This document shows, one piece after another, positions 1 to 9,186 of a stretch of 64,000 nucleotides of DNA. Source of the stretch: Rhodoplanes sp963724735 (GTDB taxonomy: Bacteria; Pseudomonadota; Alphaproteobacteria; Rhizobiales; Xanthobacteraceae); assembly GCA_963724735.1 (NCBI GenBank), contig CAVRVX010000004.1:1-64000 (forward strand), given 5' to 3'. Made by a program: the position numbers and the translations under genes. The first letter of the stretch is position 1. Each line of letters starts with the position of its first letter. The notes under the pieces were generated by a model, which saw only the letters and a program-made list of their open reading frames with translations, had not been told where the DNA came from and did no database searches.

Positions 1-2
1 CG

Positions 3-59
3 TTCACCACCATCGCTTTTGACGACAGCAGCTTGCGGTGGCTTGAGATCAACACCTGA
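3..59 (+). CDS. Possible C-terminal end of a gene that starts before the window
   Basis: An open frame enters from the left edge and stops at a TGA at 57-59. Its 18 codons end in DSSLRWLEINT and read like ordinary protein, but this is too short to name a family. The following ~265 bases up to 326 hold no ORF I would defend. Confidence 0.2.
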   Translation, partial: FTTIAFDDSSLRWLEINT

Positions 60-326
60 TTGCCGACCTCGAAGGGCCTACCTTCATCTCCCATACAGTT
101 GCGCACCGTCACAGGAACGGCGCTCGTGACACAAGACCCTACTCAGACATTTTTCGGCCTGACTGGCAGTTGGGCAGTCGAGTGGGTATTGAGCCATTGC
201 AGGAACTGACACGCAGCACTTCGGTGGCAAGCGCTCGTCCTCTTGGGCAAACCGGGCGTTGGCAAGTCCGCCACGCTGAAGGAATAAACCGACCGCGTCG
301 GTAGCAGACTTTGCCTGAAGCGGGGG

Positions 327-1189
327 TCACCGCCCATCGCGGATGCGCCCACTCTCAAGGCTGGAGTTGCTCACCCTGTCGACGGCATCGGGAGCTTGGC
401 GACATTGACTGGCAGAATCCAGTCCGAACGAATTGACGAGGTTCGCTGCTTTGAAGGCGGCCTCGGTGCGATTGCAAACACCGAGCCCGCGCAGAAGCGC
501 GGCCATGTGGATTTTGGTCGTTGCCTCGGCGATATCCAGCGCCCGGGCGATCTCTTTGTTCGACAGACCCCGAGCCAGAAGCGTCAGCACCTCACGCTGA
601 CGCTTCGTCAGCTTAAGCATATTGGACTTAGTCGAAATCTGCACTTCTCCACCAAGACCGCCGAGGGCAGTGCGGTCGCCTACCTCGGCGAACGACGCCG
701 GCACGTAAATCCGCCCAGACAGGATGTTCGTTATGGCGGCGAGAATTTCGATGCCGGCTTGGCGTTTTGAAATGAAGCCGTGAAATCCGGCTGCCAGAGT
801 CGCGAGAATATCTTCCCGTGTATCACATGTGGATACGATAGCAAAACGAGTAACCCGCGAGGCTTCGCGCGCCGCCTTCAAGCAATCGAGCCGCCCTAAA
901 CCTGATCGATCCGTGCCCACTAGCACCAAATCAAAGACGCCATTGCGGATTTGGTATAATGTTTCATCCAAGCTGCTCGCGCCGATCACCTCGGCACATC
1001 GAACCCTGCATCAATAAAGTTACACAACCCTATGCGGTAAATATCGTGTCGGTCAAAAACCAATATCCGGCAGGCGTCCTCCCGAGTTTGTCCATCGAGA
1101 TGGAGCCCCTGGTTCGAGTTAGCGGGATCCAAGCTCCCTGGTTCGAGTTGGCGACACTGATAACTTCCAACTGAAACGCGAGTTCCCAA
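327..1189 (-). pseudogene. Frameshifted NarL/LuxR-type response regulator
   Basis: Two overlapping minus-strand frames together make one response regulator. The upstream frame carries the receiver start (RILVFDRHDIYRIGLCNFID, then AGFDV) and stops at about 986. The downstream frame continues with EVIGASSLDETLYQI, the rest of the receiver and a clear LuxR helix-turn-helix (LTKRQREVLTLLARGLSNKE, ending near CNRTEAAFKAANL). Restoring one base near position 995 joins them. The usual phospho-acceptor position is also changed: the strand reads DLVLVGTDRSG where the family has a Leu-Asp pair, so phosphorylation is doubtful even if intact. The 220-residue downstream ORF could still start at GTG 989 and make an HTH protein with a cut receiver. 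The upstream start is uncertain. Confidence 0.7.
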
Positions 1190-1502
1190 AATAGGCCATC
1201 AGGCTAGGTGCGACGCAAGCAAAACGCGGTAGCGCCGCGAGGAATGCAACCTGGGGAAGACACGACTGACTTTGCCTCTGCGAACAAGGGAGGCAGATCA
1301 AGAACCCCGCGCACGAGCACCGCGACGCTCTATTCCATCTTTCCAAATATTAGTTCGCCAAGTTATTGGTCACAAGGTCCTTGAGCATACTCACTGGGGC
1401 GTGGTTTTAATTTCTATGATTGAAGCTAGAACCATGAGACATCCGATTCTTGCTGCTGCCAGTTTAATTGAGTTACGCGAGGCGCAGCAAGGCGGCTCAT
1501 GA
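1190..1502. other. Intergenic stretch with no convincing gene
   Basis: Short open frames exist on both strands, but none has a good start with a ribosome site or a recognisable motif. Base composition is more A+T-rich than the core genes, as in the rest of this accessory segment. Confidence 0.4.
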
Positions 1503-1784
1503 TCTTATGCTCATCCGCGCGCCCGCTGGGGCTGCTCGGAGAGTGGGGATGATGATGGCGTTGCTGAAGCGGAAATAATAGATCGGATCGCGGCTCTAAT
1601 CGATTCATCACGCGCGCTAAGCGGCGCCCTAGCTCTGGCGCTTGCTAGCACACCCCGCGACGAACTCTCCCCCAGTGAAATAGATTCTTTAGCTGACCTC
1701 TCTTGTAAAATTTACCTCAACCTCGTTCAGCTAGAAGAAATCTGGACGCAAGTGTCCGACGAGTTGATTAGAGGGCGGAACTAG
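1503..1784 (+). pseudogene. Headless small gene of unknown function
   Basis: This frame is open from just after a TGA at about 1500 to a TAG at 1782-1784, and its last ~78 codons look genuinely coding (for example IIDRIAALIDSSRALSGALA, then ELSPSEIDSLADLSCKIYL and a charged end ELIRGRN). There is no ATG, GTG or TTG in a sensible place, so the 5' end is lost or lies in another frame. The composition suggests a soluble, all-helical small protein. I do not recognise the family. Confidence 0.35.
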
Positions 1785-1826
1785 AGTCCTTGATCGACCG
1801 CTTTGTCGAACAGTTGGATTAAGTTT

Positions 1827-3434
1827 TTATGCTGCGAGTTTTTCATGTTGATACCATTTGTTAATGGCGGTTTCGGCTGCCCTGATGGATTTGGCCATGG
1901 GTAGTTCTGGATTGGCTGCGCCTGGCGAGATGATGGCTAAACCGGTCCGCAGCGAGCGGTTATAGAGGCGGGTGTAGAAGATGGCGGTGCGCAATCCCTT
2001 GGGGGTGATGCGGTAGCGGTGAGTTTTTGAGATGCGCTCGGTGAGGCCATGGAGGCGCAGCCGACGTAAGTCGTAGGTGATCCGTCCCGGGGTCAGTTGG
2101 CTGGGCTTTTTTCCCAGCAGTGGAGCAAGATGCTCGCGTAGATCCTTGCTGGTGAATGTGCCCTGGACGAGAAGGAACAGGAGCAGGAGGTGCAAAAGAG
2201 CCTGCACGCGTGGATCGGCGAAGCGCAGCGCTGCCGCGCGTTGATCGTTCACGGTGATAGGTCTTTGCATGTCTTGGAAGGAGGCTTCGCCGATGAAGCA
2301 ATCGTGACCGATGCGTTGGACGTCAAGCAGACGTCGGTTGGCCGCAAAGCCGATCTTGCGCAGTTGCTCGAGATTTTCGATGCGTCGCCCGATGGCGAAG
2401 TCGCGGGTGTCGTTGATCGTCGTTTCGGTTCGAAGTGCTTGTCCCTCCTTGTGGTATTGCTTGATGCGGGTCTTCTTGTAGTCGACGTGCAGCGAAGGCA
2501 CTACGCCGTCGGTGATGACGCGTGTGCGGAATGGGCCCGGGGTGCGGCGGTTCACCTTGCGGTCGAACACCAAGCTCACTTGGCTCGGGCGGCCGATATC
2601 GAGGTTCTCGCGGATCACCTCCTCGAAGAAGATGCGCCCCGTCACCGGCTGGTCGAGCACCTGGGTGAGCGAGAACTCGGCCTGCAGGATGGAGAGCTGG
2701 TAGCGATAACCGGCGGAGCGATCGCGTGCCGGAAACGGATGCGGCAGGCGTCGCAGCCATTTGCGCAGAAATCGATCGATCTTGTCCGCCGACAGCTCGT
2801 CGCACAACCGCTGCATCAGCTTGGGGCTGGCACAAGACTTGACGCCGTTGTCCAGCGCCTCGAACGCCACCCCCCGCTTGGCAAGCTGGCGCTTGAGATA
2901 CTCGTTGCCGTTGATGCAGAGCTTGGCATTGTAGGGAAAGTAGGAGCAGAACTTCAGGAAGAACGGCCCGAAGTCTTCATCGACGCAATAGAAATAGTAG
3001 TGGTTGACCATCGCGGTGGATTCCACGATCCACGGATAGGTTCCGCCTGTGAACCGACTGCAGCGCCGCTCCGTGCGCATGACCCGCGCCTTCTCCTGGG
3101 CCTTGCCGACATAGAGTACCCCTTCACGCTGGGTAAACTTCCGCACGTACTTCTGTGTGACGTCGTCTTTGCGCTGCCCCTTCTTGAAGGCAACCAGATC
3201 AACGCCCTCGTCGTTGACGAATTGATCGATGTTGCGAACGAACGCTTCCGTCATCGGCGTCACGGCCGTCGTCGAGGCAAAACGCTGGCCTCGATGAACC
3301 CGCAGGTAGCCCACCACGGCTCCAACCGACTGCAAATGCGGGACGTAGACATTCAAGTACATCCGGTCGATCGCCTCGACCTCCAGCACCACATGGTCAC
3401 GCAAGACTTCCGCCACCGATCGCGCTACGCTCAT
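1827..3434 (-). CDS. Conserved hypothetical protein, 535 residues, unknown function
   Basis: An intact ORF of 535 codons from ATG 3434, preceded by a CGGAG ribosome site; the frame is open 31 codons further upstream, but the usual N-terminus of this family begins MSVARSVAEVLRDHV. The middle is rich in aromatic residues (VNHYYFYCVDEDFGPFFLKF) and contains a strongly conserved block around VITDGVVPSLHVDYKKTRIK. The C-terminal ~100 residues look like a winged helix (ITYDLRRLRLHGL, then THRYRITPKGL). From memory, homologues are common and often multicopy in actinobacteria and rhizobia and are annotated only as hypothetical. It stands alone in decayed surroundings, which fits a mobile or selfish gene, but I see no terminal repeats. 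A long antisense ORF over the same bases is a shadow. Confidence 0.75.
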   Translation of the reverse strand: MSVARSVAEVLRDHVVLEVEAIDRMYLNVYVPHLQSVGAVVGYLRVHRGQRFASTTAVTPMTEAFVRNIDQFVNDEGVDLVAFKKGQRKDDVTQKYVRKFTQREGVLYVGKAQEKARVMRTERRCSRFTGGTYPWIVESTAMVNHYYFYCVDEDFGPFFLKFCSYFPYNAKLCINGNEYLKRQLAKRGVAFEALDNGVKSCASPKLMQRLCDELSADKIDRFLRKWLRRLPHPFPARDRSAGYRYQLSILQAEFSLTQVLDQPVTGRIFFEEVIRENLDIGRPSQVSLVFDRKVNRRTPGPFRTRVITDGVVPSLHVDYKKTRIKQYHKEGQALRTETTINDTRDFAIGRRIENLEQLRKIGFAANRRLLDVQRIGHDCFIGEASFQDMQRPITVNDQRAAALRFADPRVQALLHLLLLFLLVQGTFTSKDLREHLAPLLGKKPSQLTPGRITYDLRRLRLHGLTERISKTHRYRITPKGLRTAIFYTRLYNRSLRTGLAIISPGAANPELPMAKSIRAAETAINKWYQHEKLAA

Positions 3435-3769
3435 CGCGGGCTCCGGTCGTCCACGGGTCCTCGGACCCATCGAGCTTCGAGCTCTTATAACCAGGGCAGT
3501 CCCTGCAGGCTCGACCGGAGTCCACATACACCACCGCGAATGCCCATACAGCTCGTCGGTCTGAGGCGGAGCCTCGTTAGAATTCTATTATCTGAACTGG
3601 CGCTGCCTGGTCCGGCTTGTGATCTGCGCCGGCCTTTCCCCGTTCCATATAGTTGCAATAGGACCGACATTCGGCCCGCTGCGAATTGTGGCTAAGACGT
3701 CACCATTTTTAGGTTACTTTCAGATAGAAGTGAACATTGATTATCGCCTCCCGCTGGGGGAGCCGCGTC
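3435..3769. other. Intergenic region upstream of the hypothetical gene
   Basis: About 335 bases with no supported gene. It must contain the promoter of the minus-strand 535-residue gene. I see no inverted repeats at this edge that would mark a transposon end. Confidence 0.4.
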
Positions 3770-3987
3770 ATGATAAAGACCGAGGCCGATCTCGCTAAAC
3801 TAACCACTCGCCAGCGTGAAGTGCTGACAGCCCTCGCTCGGCAACTGTCGAAGGACAAAGTTTCTCAGTTCTTGCACATTTGCCGACGCTGCAACGAATA
3901 TCGACGCGGAAGCACTCCTTCAAAGCTTATACCACCGTTCAAGAGGTGCTTTCAAAACTGGAAAGCTCGACGCCTCCATTCCATTAG
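3770..3987 (+). pseudogene. Broken LuxR-type helix-turn-helix gene
   Basis: Starting at ATG 3770 the frame reads MIKTEADLAKLTTRQREVLT and then ALARQLSKDKVSQFLHI, the first helices of a LuxR/GerE DNA-binding domain. The frame then goes astray, while another frame supplies the missing recognition helix and tail (FKAYTTVQEVLSKLES) ending at TAG 3985-3987. A small indel around 3870-3910 therefore splits one HTH domain. It resembles the HTH of the frameshifted regulator at 327-1189 and may be a decayed paralogue. Confidence 0.45.
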
Positions 3988-4109
3988 CCCCGCACTCGCC
4001 TCGTTGGCTGAAGAATGGCAAGCGCTCACCACAGACGAGAAAACCACAACACAAGAACCTGGAGAAACCCCGTAACAACGTGCGTGCGGGAGCATTAAAA
4101 AGGCAGCCC

Positions 4110-4265
4110 TTAGGCGGGGGCGAGTTGCAGCGTCGCCGTATTCTCGGCGGACATCCACTCGTTCGCGTCTTTGATGCGCAGTAAGCGGCCCGCCTGCGAT
4201 CCCGCGGTGGGGGGTCGCGGGCTGGCCCTGGCGCGCGACTTGGCGGGAGGGCGATCCGAGGGCAC
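4110..4265 (-). CDS. Possible 51-residue ORF or gene 3' remnant
   Basis: A GTG at 4265 behind GGGAGG opens a 51-codon frame ending at TAA 4110-4112. The first half is Pro/Arg-rich and unconvincing, but the end (GRLLRIKDANEWMSAENTAT) reads like a real protein C-terminus. It could be the tail of a lost gene. Family unknown. Confidence 0.2.
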   Translation of the reverse strand: MPSDRPPAKSRARASPRPPTAGSQAGRLLRIKDANEWMSAENTATLQLAPA

Positions 4266-4434
4266 CCTCCCGCGCACCATTCAATCTTCTATCGAATGAC
4301 GGCTTCTGGCACGAACCGTCCGTGCCGGCTACCGCTTGGGTTGGTCCGGAAGTCGGGGTCGAGCTGCCAATGGTGCGCTCGGGGCACCCACGGCGCTATG
4401 CCTGTGCCGACCTCCGCTTTTCTACAAGCGCAGC

Positions 4435-5406
4435 TCACAGCGCCGCGAGCGCTTTCTGGTAATAGGACAAATCAAGATAGGTTTCGGGCGATTGCGGGTC
4501 CTTGCCGGTAAAGCGTCCGCGCAGCGAAAGCACGTTGCGGAATCCTTCCATGTCGAAGGCTGCGTCCTTGGCGAGGCCGCTCGTCACTGCCGGGTAGCTG
4601 CGGGTCGCTACGTCCTCGCTCGCCTTGAGACGGTTGACGATCAGCTTCACCACGGCGGCCTTGTTGCGTGGGTCCAGAACGAAACGCTGGCCTTCGATAT
4701 AGGCGGCAAGATAGCGCACAAGCGTCTCTTCGTTTGCGCTCGCCCATGATCGCAGCACAAAGCCGGAAAAGGCTTGATACGGGCCGATGACCTTGACCGC
4801 CTCGCCCAAATCCTTGTACCCGGCGCTGACCGCACTGACCGAGAACGGCGGATAGAGAATTGTCGCCGCAAGCTCCTTGTCCTGCTGGATCGCCTCGAAC
4901 CGCCGCGCCGTGGCCCCGGCGGACTTGACCGCGTAATCGTTCTTTTCGAGGCCGCTCTTCCGCAGCATCTCATAGAGCTGGAACGCAAACGCCGTGGCCG
5001 GCGCGTCCACCGCGACGGCCTTGCCGCGCAGGTCCGCCACCGACGCAATGTCCGGCTGAGCGATCAGGCTGTTCATTCCGTTGTCGCCGCCGATGACGAT
5101 CACAGCGGCGACCTTCGCGACCTCGACCATTGCGACGGCGTTGTCGGCGGCCGCGTGAACGATTTGCCACCGACCATCGGCGAGCCCGTTGCGCAATTCG
5201 TCCGAACTCTGCGCAAATCTCAGATCGAAATCGATGCCGCGTTTGGCGAAGAAACCATTCGCCTGGGCCGCAAACAGCGGCAGGTTGTTGATGCCCTCGA
5301 ACACCATGACGCTGAGCTTGGTTTGCGCGCTCGCAACCACCGGCGCTCCAGACAAGGTCGCAGCCACCGCAACGGCTACACCCAATCTCCAAAACAGCAC
5401 AGTCAT
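4435..5406 (-). CDS. ABC transporter substrate-binding protein, NitT/TauT (NMT1/THI5-like) type
   Basis: A 323-residue periplasmic binding protein. Residues 1-27 form a Sec signal peptide (hydrophobic core after MTVLFWRLG, Ala-rich cleavage site near ASAQT). The mature start KLSVMVFEGINNLPLFAAQA and the block VADLRGKAVAVDAPATAFAF are typical of the SsuA/THI5/NMT1 family, which deliver sulfonates, nitrate, taurine, pyrimidine precursors or aromatic acids to an ABC importer. No permease or ATPase gene adjoins it. It is divergent from a molybdenum oxidoreductase pair, so it may capture that enzyme's substrate; that link is inference. Confidence 0.8.
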   Translation of the reverse strand: MTVLFWRLGVAVAVAATLSGAPVVASAQTKLSVMVFEGINNLPLFAAQANGFFAKRGIDFDLRFAQSSDELRNGLADGRWQIVHAAADNAVAMVEVAKVAAVIVIGGDNGMNSLIAQPDIASVADLRGKAVAVDAPATAFAFQLYEMLRKSGLEKNDYAVKSAGATARRFEAIQQDKELAATILYPPFSVSAVSAGYKDLGEAVKVIGPYQAFSGFVLRSWASANEETLVRYLAAYIEGQRFVLDPRNKAAVVKLIVNRLKASEDVATRSYPAVTSGLAKDAAFDMEGFRNVLSLRGRFTGKDPQSPETYLDLSYYQKALAAL

Positions 5407-5651
5407 CCGGTCCTCCTGTTTCTCAGGCGTAGCAGAAATACCAGCAGTGCTGGTTTTACCCTATTGAGTACCATGCGCCCCCTCCCGCGCGAATTTGGCC
5501 GGATCGAGGGCGGTTTGCGGATTTCGTGGCGGAGCTGCGGCACGAAAAGCGATCTCCCGCGTTGGTAAACACAGGCGCACTCGATGGTTGGCGCTTTCGT
5601 GATCAGGATGGGGGCGCCGAAGCAAATCAAAAAACGACGGGAGGAAATTCC

Positions 5652-6119
5652 ATGGCCGTCAGCTTGAAGGTGAATGGCGCGGTGCGGACGGTGCCGGCCG
5701 AGCCGGACACGCCGTTGCTTTACGTGCTGCGCAACGATCTCGCCCTCAACGGGGCGAAGTTCGGCTGCGGTCTTGCCCAATGCGGCGCCTGCACCGTGCT
5801 GGTCAACGGCGAGCCAGTGTTCTCTTGCATCACCGAGATCGGCTCGCTCGCCGATGCCGAGATCACTACGCTCGAGGGTCTTGGCACGGTAGCGAAGCCG
5901 CATCCGTTGCAGCAGGCCTTCATCGACGAGCAGGCGGCGCAATGCGGCTATTGCAGCAATGGCATGATCATGAGCGCCAAGGCGCTGCTCGACCGCAATC
6001 CGCGCCCGAGCGAGGAGCAGGTGCGCGACGAACTCGCCGCCAATTTGTGCCGCTGCGGCACCCATAATCGGATCATTCGCGCTGTGCTGCGCGCGGCCGC
6101 CGTCATGGGGAGGACGTGA
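5652..6119 (+). CDS. (2Fe-2S)-binding subunit of a xanthine dehydrogenase-family oxidoreductase
   Basis: 155 residues from ATG 5652, behind a GGGAGGAAA ribosome site; an upstream extension of the frame is not credible. It has the plant-type ferredoxin cluster (KFGCGLAQCGACTVLVNG) followed by the second cluster (QCGYCSNGMIMSA and ANLCRCGTHNRIIRA). This is the small electron-transfer subunit of isoquinoline 1-oxidoreductase/aldehyde dehydrogenase-type molybdenum hydroxylases. It passes electrons from the Mo-pterin site to an external acceptor. One base separates it from the catalytic subunit gene, so the two form an operon. No FAD subunit is present, which fits periplasmic types that use cytochromes. 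Confidence 0.9.
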   Translation: MAVSLKVNGAVRTVPAEPDTPLLYVLRNDLALNGAKFGCGLAQCGACTVLVNGEPVFSCITEIGSLADAEITTLEGLGTVAKPHPLQQAFIDEQAAQCGYCSNGMIMSAKALLDRNPRPSEEQVRDELAANLCRCGTHNRIIRAVLRAAAVMGRT

Positions 6120-6120
6120 C

Positions 6121-8334
6121 ATGAATGCCCCGATCGTTTCTCGCCGCGACGTCAATGCCGGCCTTGGCACGATCCTCGTTGCCTTCTCGCTTTCGCCGCG
6201 GCTCGCGCTCGCGCAGCAGCCGGCGCCGCTGCCCGGCAGCCTCAACGCTAACCGCATGCTCGACGCCTGGATCCGCATCAATGCCGACGGCAGCGCGACG
6301 GTGTGCACCGGCAAGGTGGAGCTCGGGCAGGGGATCACCACGGCGTTGGCGCAAATCGTCGCCGAAGAGCTCGATCTGTCGCTCGCGCGCGTGCAGATGA
6401 TCTCCGGCGATACCGGCAAGACGCCAAACGAGGGTTACACTTCGGGCAGCCAGTCGATCGAATACAGCGGCACCGCGCTGCGGCTCGCGGGCGCTGAGGT
6501 GCGCGCCATCTTGCTCGACCTTGCAGCGAAGCGGCTCAACGTCGGTGCCGATGTGCTGACCGTCGCCGACGGCGCCATCAACTCAGCCGACGGCCGCAAG
6601 GTCAGCTATGGCGAACTCGCCGCCGCGGTTGATCTCAAGCGCGAGGCCACCGGGAAAGTTGCGCCAAAGCCGCCGGCTTCGCACAAGATCGTCGGCCAAT
6701 CGGTTCCCCGCCTCGACATTCCCGCGAAAGTCACCGGCGGCGCCGCCTATGTGCAGGACATGCGGCCAGCCGGCATGCTGCATGGCCGTGTCGTGCGTCC
6801 GCCGCGCTATGGCGCCAAGCTCACCGGCGTCGACGAGGCGGCGGCGAAGGCGATGCCGGGGGTCGTTGCCGTGGTGCGCGACGGCAGCTTCCTCGGCGTC
6901 ATTGCCGAGCGCGAGGAGCAGGCGATCAAGGCGCGCGCGCAGCTCGGCACGAGCGCGACATGGTCCGGCGGCGCGGAGATGCCCGATCCGGCCAAGCTCT
7001 ACGATCATCTGCTGGCGCTGCCGACCGAAGACAAGGTGGTGAGCGAGAAGCAGGCGCCATTGCCGGATGGTGCGAAAGTGATCGAGGCGACCTACCGCCG
7101 CCCGTATGTGGCGCATGCTTCGATCGGACCGTCATGCGCGCTCGCCCATATGGAGAACGGCAAGCTCACCGTGTGGACGCATTCGCAGGGCGTGTTCCCG
7201 CTCAAGCACGACCTCGTTAAGGCGCTGAAGATGGACCCCGCATCGGTGCGCTGCATTCACGCGGAAGGCTCCGGCTGCTACGGCCACAATGGCGCCGATG
7301 ATGTCGCTCTCGATGCGGCGCTGCTCGCCCGCGCGGCGCCCGGCCGCCCGGTGCGCGTGCAATGGATGCGCGACGACGAGTTCGCCTGGGAGCCCTGCGG
7401 CTCGGCCATGGTGATGCGGGCGAAGGCGGCGCTGCTCGACGGCCGCATCGTCGACTGGAACTACGAGGTGTGGAGCAACACCCACAGCATGCGCCCGGAT
7501 GCGCCGGCAGGCGCCAACAATCTGCTGGCGAGTTGGTATCTTGCCGAGCCGCAGCCGATCGGCCCGGCCACCAACATTCCGCAACCGGCCGGCGGCGGCG
7601 ACCGCAATGCGGTGCCGCTCTATGAGTTCCCGCGCCAGCGCATCGTCAATCACCTGATCAAGGAGATGCCGATCCGCGTCTCAGCGCTGCGCACGCTCGG
7701 CGCCTACGCCAACGTGTTCGCGCTCGAAAGTTTCATGGACGAGGTTGCGGCGGCGGCCGGTGCCGATCCGGTGGCGTTCCGTCTTGCCCATATGAAGGAT
7801 GCCCGCGCCCGCGCGGTGATCGAAGCCGTGGCCAAGAAGGCCGGCTGGAAGGAAGGTGAGAAGAGCGACGGACAGCGCGGCCGCGGCATCGGATTTGCGA
7901 AATACAAGAACCTTTCGTCCTATGTTGCCGTGGTGGCGGAGGTCATGGTCGACCGCGCCAGCGGCCGCGTGCGTGTTCCGCGCGCCTGGGCGGCGGTCGA
8001 TTCCGGGCAAGTGATCAACCCGGACGGGCTCGCCAACCAGATCGAGGGCGGCATCGTGCAATCGACGAGCTGGACGCTGCATGAGGCGGTGCGCTTCGAC
8101 CGTAACGGCATTGCTTCGCGCGACTGGTCGAGCTACCCCATCCTCACCATGCCGGAGGCGCCGCATGTGGAGGTCGAGCTGATCGACCGGCCGAATGAAA
8201 AGCCGCTCGGCTCCGGCGAGGGCTCATCAGGACCGACCGCCGCGGCCATCGTCAATGCGCTGGCGCATGCGACCGGCAAACGCCTGCGCGAGCTGCCGCT
8301 CAGCCCCGAGCGGGTCAAGGCGGCGCTCGGGTGA
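6121..8334 (+). CDS. Molybdopterin-binding catalytic subunit, IorB-like
   Basis: 737 residues. The N-terminus has a twin-arginine signal (SRRDVNAGLG followed by a hydrophobic stretch ending in ALAQ), so the holoenzyme is probably exported folded with its partner. Typical blocks include GKVELGQGITTALAQIVAEE and the C-terminal GSGEGSSGPTAAAIVNALA, whose Glu is the general base at the Mo centre. The family hydroxylates N-heterocycles or oxidises aldehydes using water-derived oxygen. Substrate cannot be told from sequence. It ends the operon begun at 5652; no dedicated maturation gene follows, and an unrelated second copy of this enzyme type lies at 36789-40047. Confidence 0.9.
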   Translation: MNAPIVSRRDVNAGLGTILVAFSLSPRLALAQQPAPLPGSLNANRMLDAWIRINADGSATVCTGKVELGQGITTALAQIVAEELDLSLARVQMISGDTGKTPNEGYTSGSQSIEYSGTALRLAGAEVRAILLDLAAKRLNVGADVLTVADGAINSADGRKVSYGELAAAVDLKREATGKVAPKPPASHKIVGQSVPRLDIPAKVTGGAAYVQDMRPAGMLHGRVVRPPRYGAKLTGVDEAAAKAMPGVVAVVRDGSFLGVIAEREEQAIKARAQLGTSATWSGGAEMPDPAKLYDHLLALPTEDKVVSEKQAPLPDGAKVIEATYRRPYVAHASIGPSCALAHMENGKLTVWTHSQGVFPLKHDLVKALKMDPASVRCIHAEGSGCYGHNGADDVALDAALLARAAPGRPVRVQWMRDDEFAWEPCGSAMVMRAKAALLDGRIVDWNYEVWSNTHSMRPDAPAGANNLLASWYLAEPQPIGPATNIPQPAGGGDRNAVPLYEFPRQRIVNHLIKEMPIRVSALRTLGAYANVFALESFMDEVAAAAGADPVAFRLAHMKDARARAVIEAVAKKAGWKEGEKSDGQRGRGIGFAKYKNLSSYVAVVAEVMVDRASGRVRVPRAWAAVDSGQVINPDGLANQIEGGIVQSTSWTLHEAVRFDRNGIASRDWSSYPILTMPEAPHVEVELIDRPNEKPLGSGEGSSGPTAAAIVNALAHATGKRLRELPLSPERVKAALG

Positions 8335-8790
8335 TTGACCAGGAGAGGCGGGGCGGCGGGCGAAAATAGCGCCTGTCGCTTCACCGTCATGACTGCTTAT
8401 GGCACATCGCGTCGTTGGTCGGTCGTCGGCTTTCGGCGAGTTGCGGCTGTTACGAAGGGCATCCGTTGGCGAAGGCACGCAACTGTGCTCAGCCTTGCGG
8501 CTCTTCGAGGGGCGGGCGCCGGCATATTCGCGCTGGCCGCGTTCGTCGCCGAGCGCGTGATGTGAGCGACGCTCGCGGCGTTCGCGCGGCTCACGCCCTC
8601 ATGGGCGTTTTCTCCCTGGAACACTGCCCCGCCGCTCAAGAAGTCGCGGGGCTTTTTTTTACAGCGAAGTGAAGCTTGGCGGGTTTTTATGCAATACGCA
8701 GATTTTTTGTGCAACACGGAATGTTCCCCGGTTTTTTGCCCAAATCATGGCCTGAGTGTGCGGCGCGGTATGTTAAGATTGGAGGGAAGC
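8335..8790. other. Non-coding start of an accessory island
   Basis: No gene I can support over ~455 bases apart from the terminator at 8626-8660. A plus frame ending at about 8565 finishes in a hydrophobic run (AGAGIFALAAFVAERVM) just before that terminator and might be a tiny membrane peptide, but it has no good ribosome site. Confidence 0.35.
8626..8660 (+). terminator. Rho-independent terminator
   Basis: A perfect 7-bp stem, GCCCCGC at 8626-8632 and GCGGGGC at 8646-8652, is followed directly by eight T residues. This is a classic intrinsic terminator, oriented to stop plus-strand transcription from the molybdenum oxidoreductase operon side. Confidence 0.8.
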
Positions 8791-8793
8791 GTG

Positions 8794-9007
8794 GTGAGCA
8801 AGATCAGAACTCAATGAGAAGCTCATTCTCGATTTCATCAAGCAACAGTATCGCCCTTACGACACGCACGACGAATTCGGCCGGGGCTTCTTTGCCTACC
8901 AGGCTGGCAACTTCCACAACCCGCACGCCGCCGACAGCGCCTCTGCTCGTGCCTGGGACCTTGGGGCGGAGGCTGCAATGCGTTACCAGGGAGTAATCGC
9001 CGACTAA
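8794..9007 (+). pseudogene. Small hypothetical gene with an early frameshift
   Basis: A GTG at 8794 (alternative 8791) sits behind a good GGAGGG ribosome site and opens VSKIRT, then meets a stop. Skipping one base near 8812 restores a clean frame to TAA 9005-9007: NEKLILDFIKQQYRPYDTHD followed by FGRGFFAYQAGNFHNP and ARAWDLGAEAAMRYQGVIAD. The pattern of short acidic/aromatic protein with an RxWDxGxxxAMR motif is typical of small phage- or island-borne proteins of unknown function. A terminator hairpin follows at 9037. Confidence 0.5.
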
Positions 9008-9027
9008 GGCGGCTCAGGCATTCTCGA

Positions 9028-9186
9028 TCAACCAACGGGGCCGCCTCCGGGCGGCCCCTTTCGTTTGCGGCGATGGTCAGGCTTGGTGAGCCGGTCGACC
9101 AGCACATCAAACACCAAACCGATGATGGTGATGCCGGCACCGAATCCGGCGAACGTTAGAAGACCAATGAGAATGCCCTCTTGCAT
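9028..9186 (-). CDS. Small membrane protein, 52 residues
   Basis: From ATG 9186, behind an AAGGGA ribosome site, the frame encodes one long hydrophobic segment (ILIGLLTFAGFGAGITIIGL) followed by a basic tail (KPDHRRKRK) and a Gly/Pro end. The positive-inside rule puts the tail in the cytoplasm. Its last codons lie inside the hairpin at 9037-9060, an odd overlap. Function unknown. Confidence 0.45.
   Translation of the reverse strand: MQEGILIGLLTFAGFGAGITIIGLVFDVLVDRLTKPDHRRKRKGPPGGGPVG
9037..9060 (+). terminator. GC-rich hairpin, probable terminator
   Basis: A 9-bp perfect stem GGGGCCGCC/GGCGGCCCC (9037-9045 and 9050-9058) with a 4-base loop is followed by TTTCGTTT. It lies 30 bases after the stop of the small plus-strand gene. 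Confidence 0.65.

Noticed and set aside
2190..3695. 501-codon plus-strand ORF opposite the 535-residue gene
   Set aside because: It is antisense to a gene with family-like conserved blocks, is rich in Arg/Leu/Val with no motifs, and is a typical high-GC shadow.
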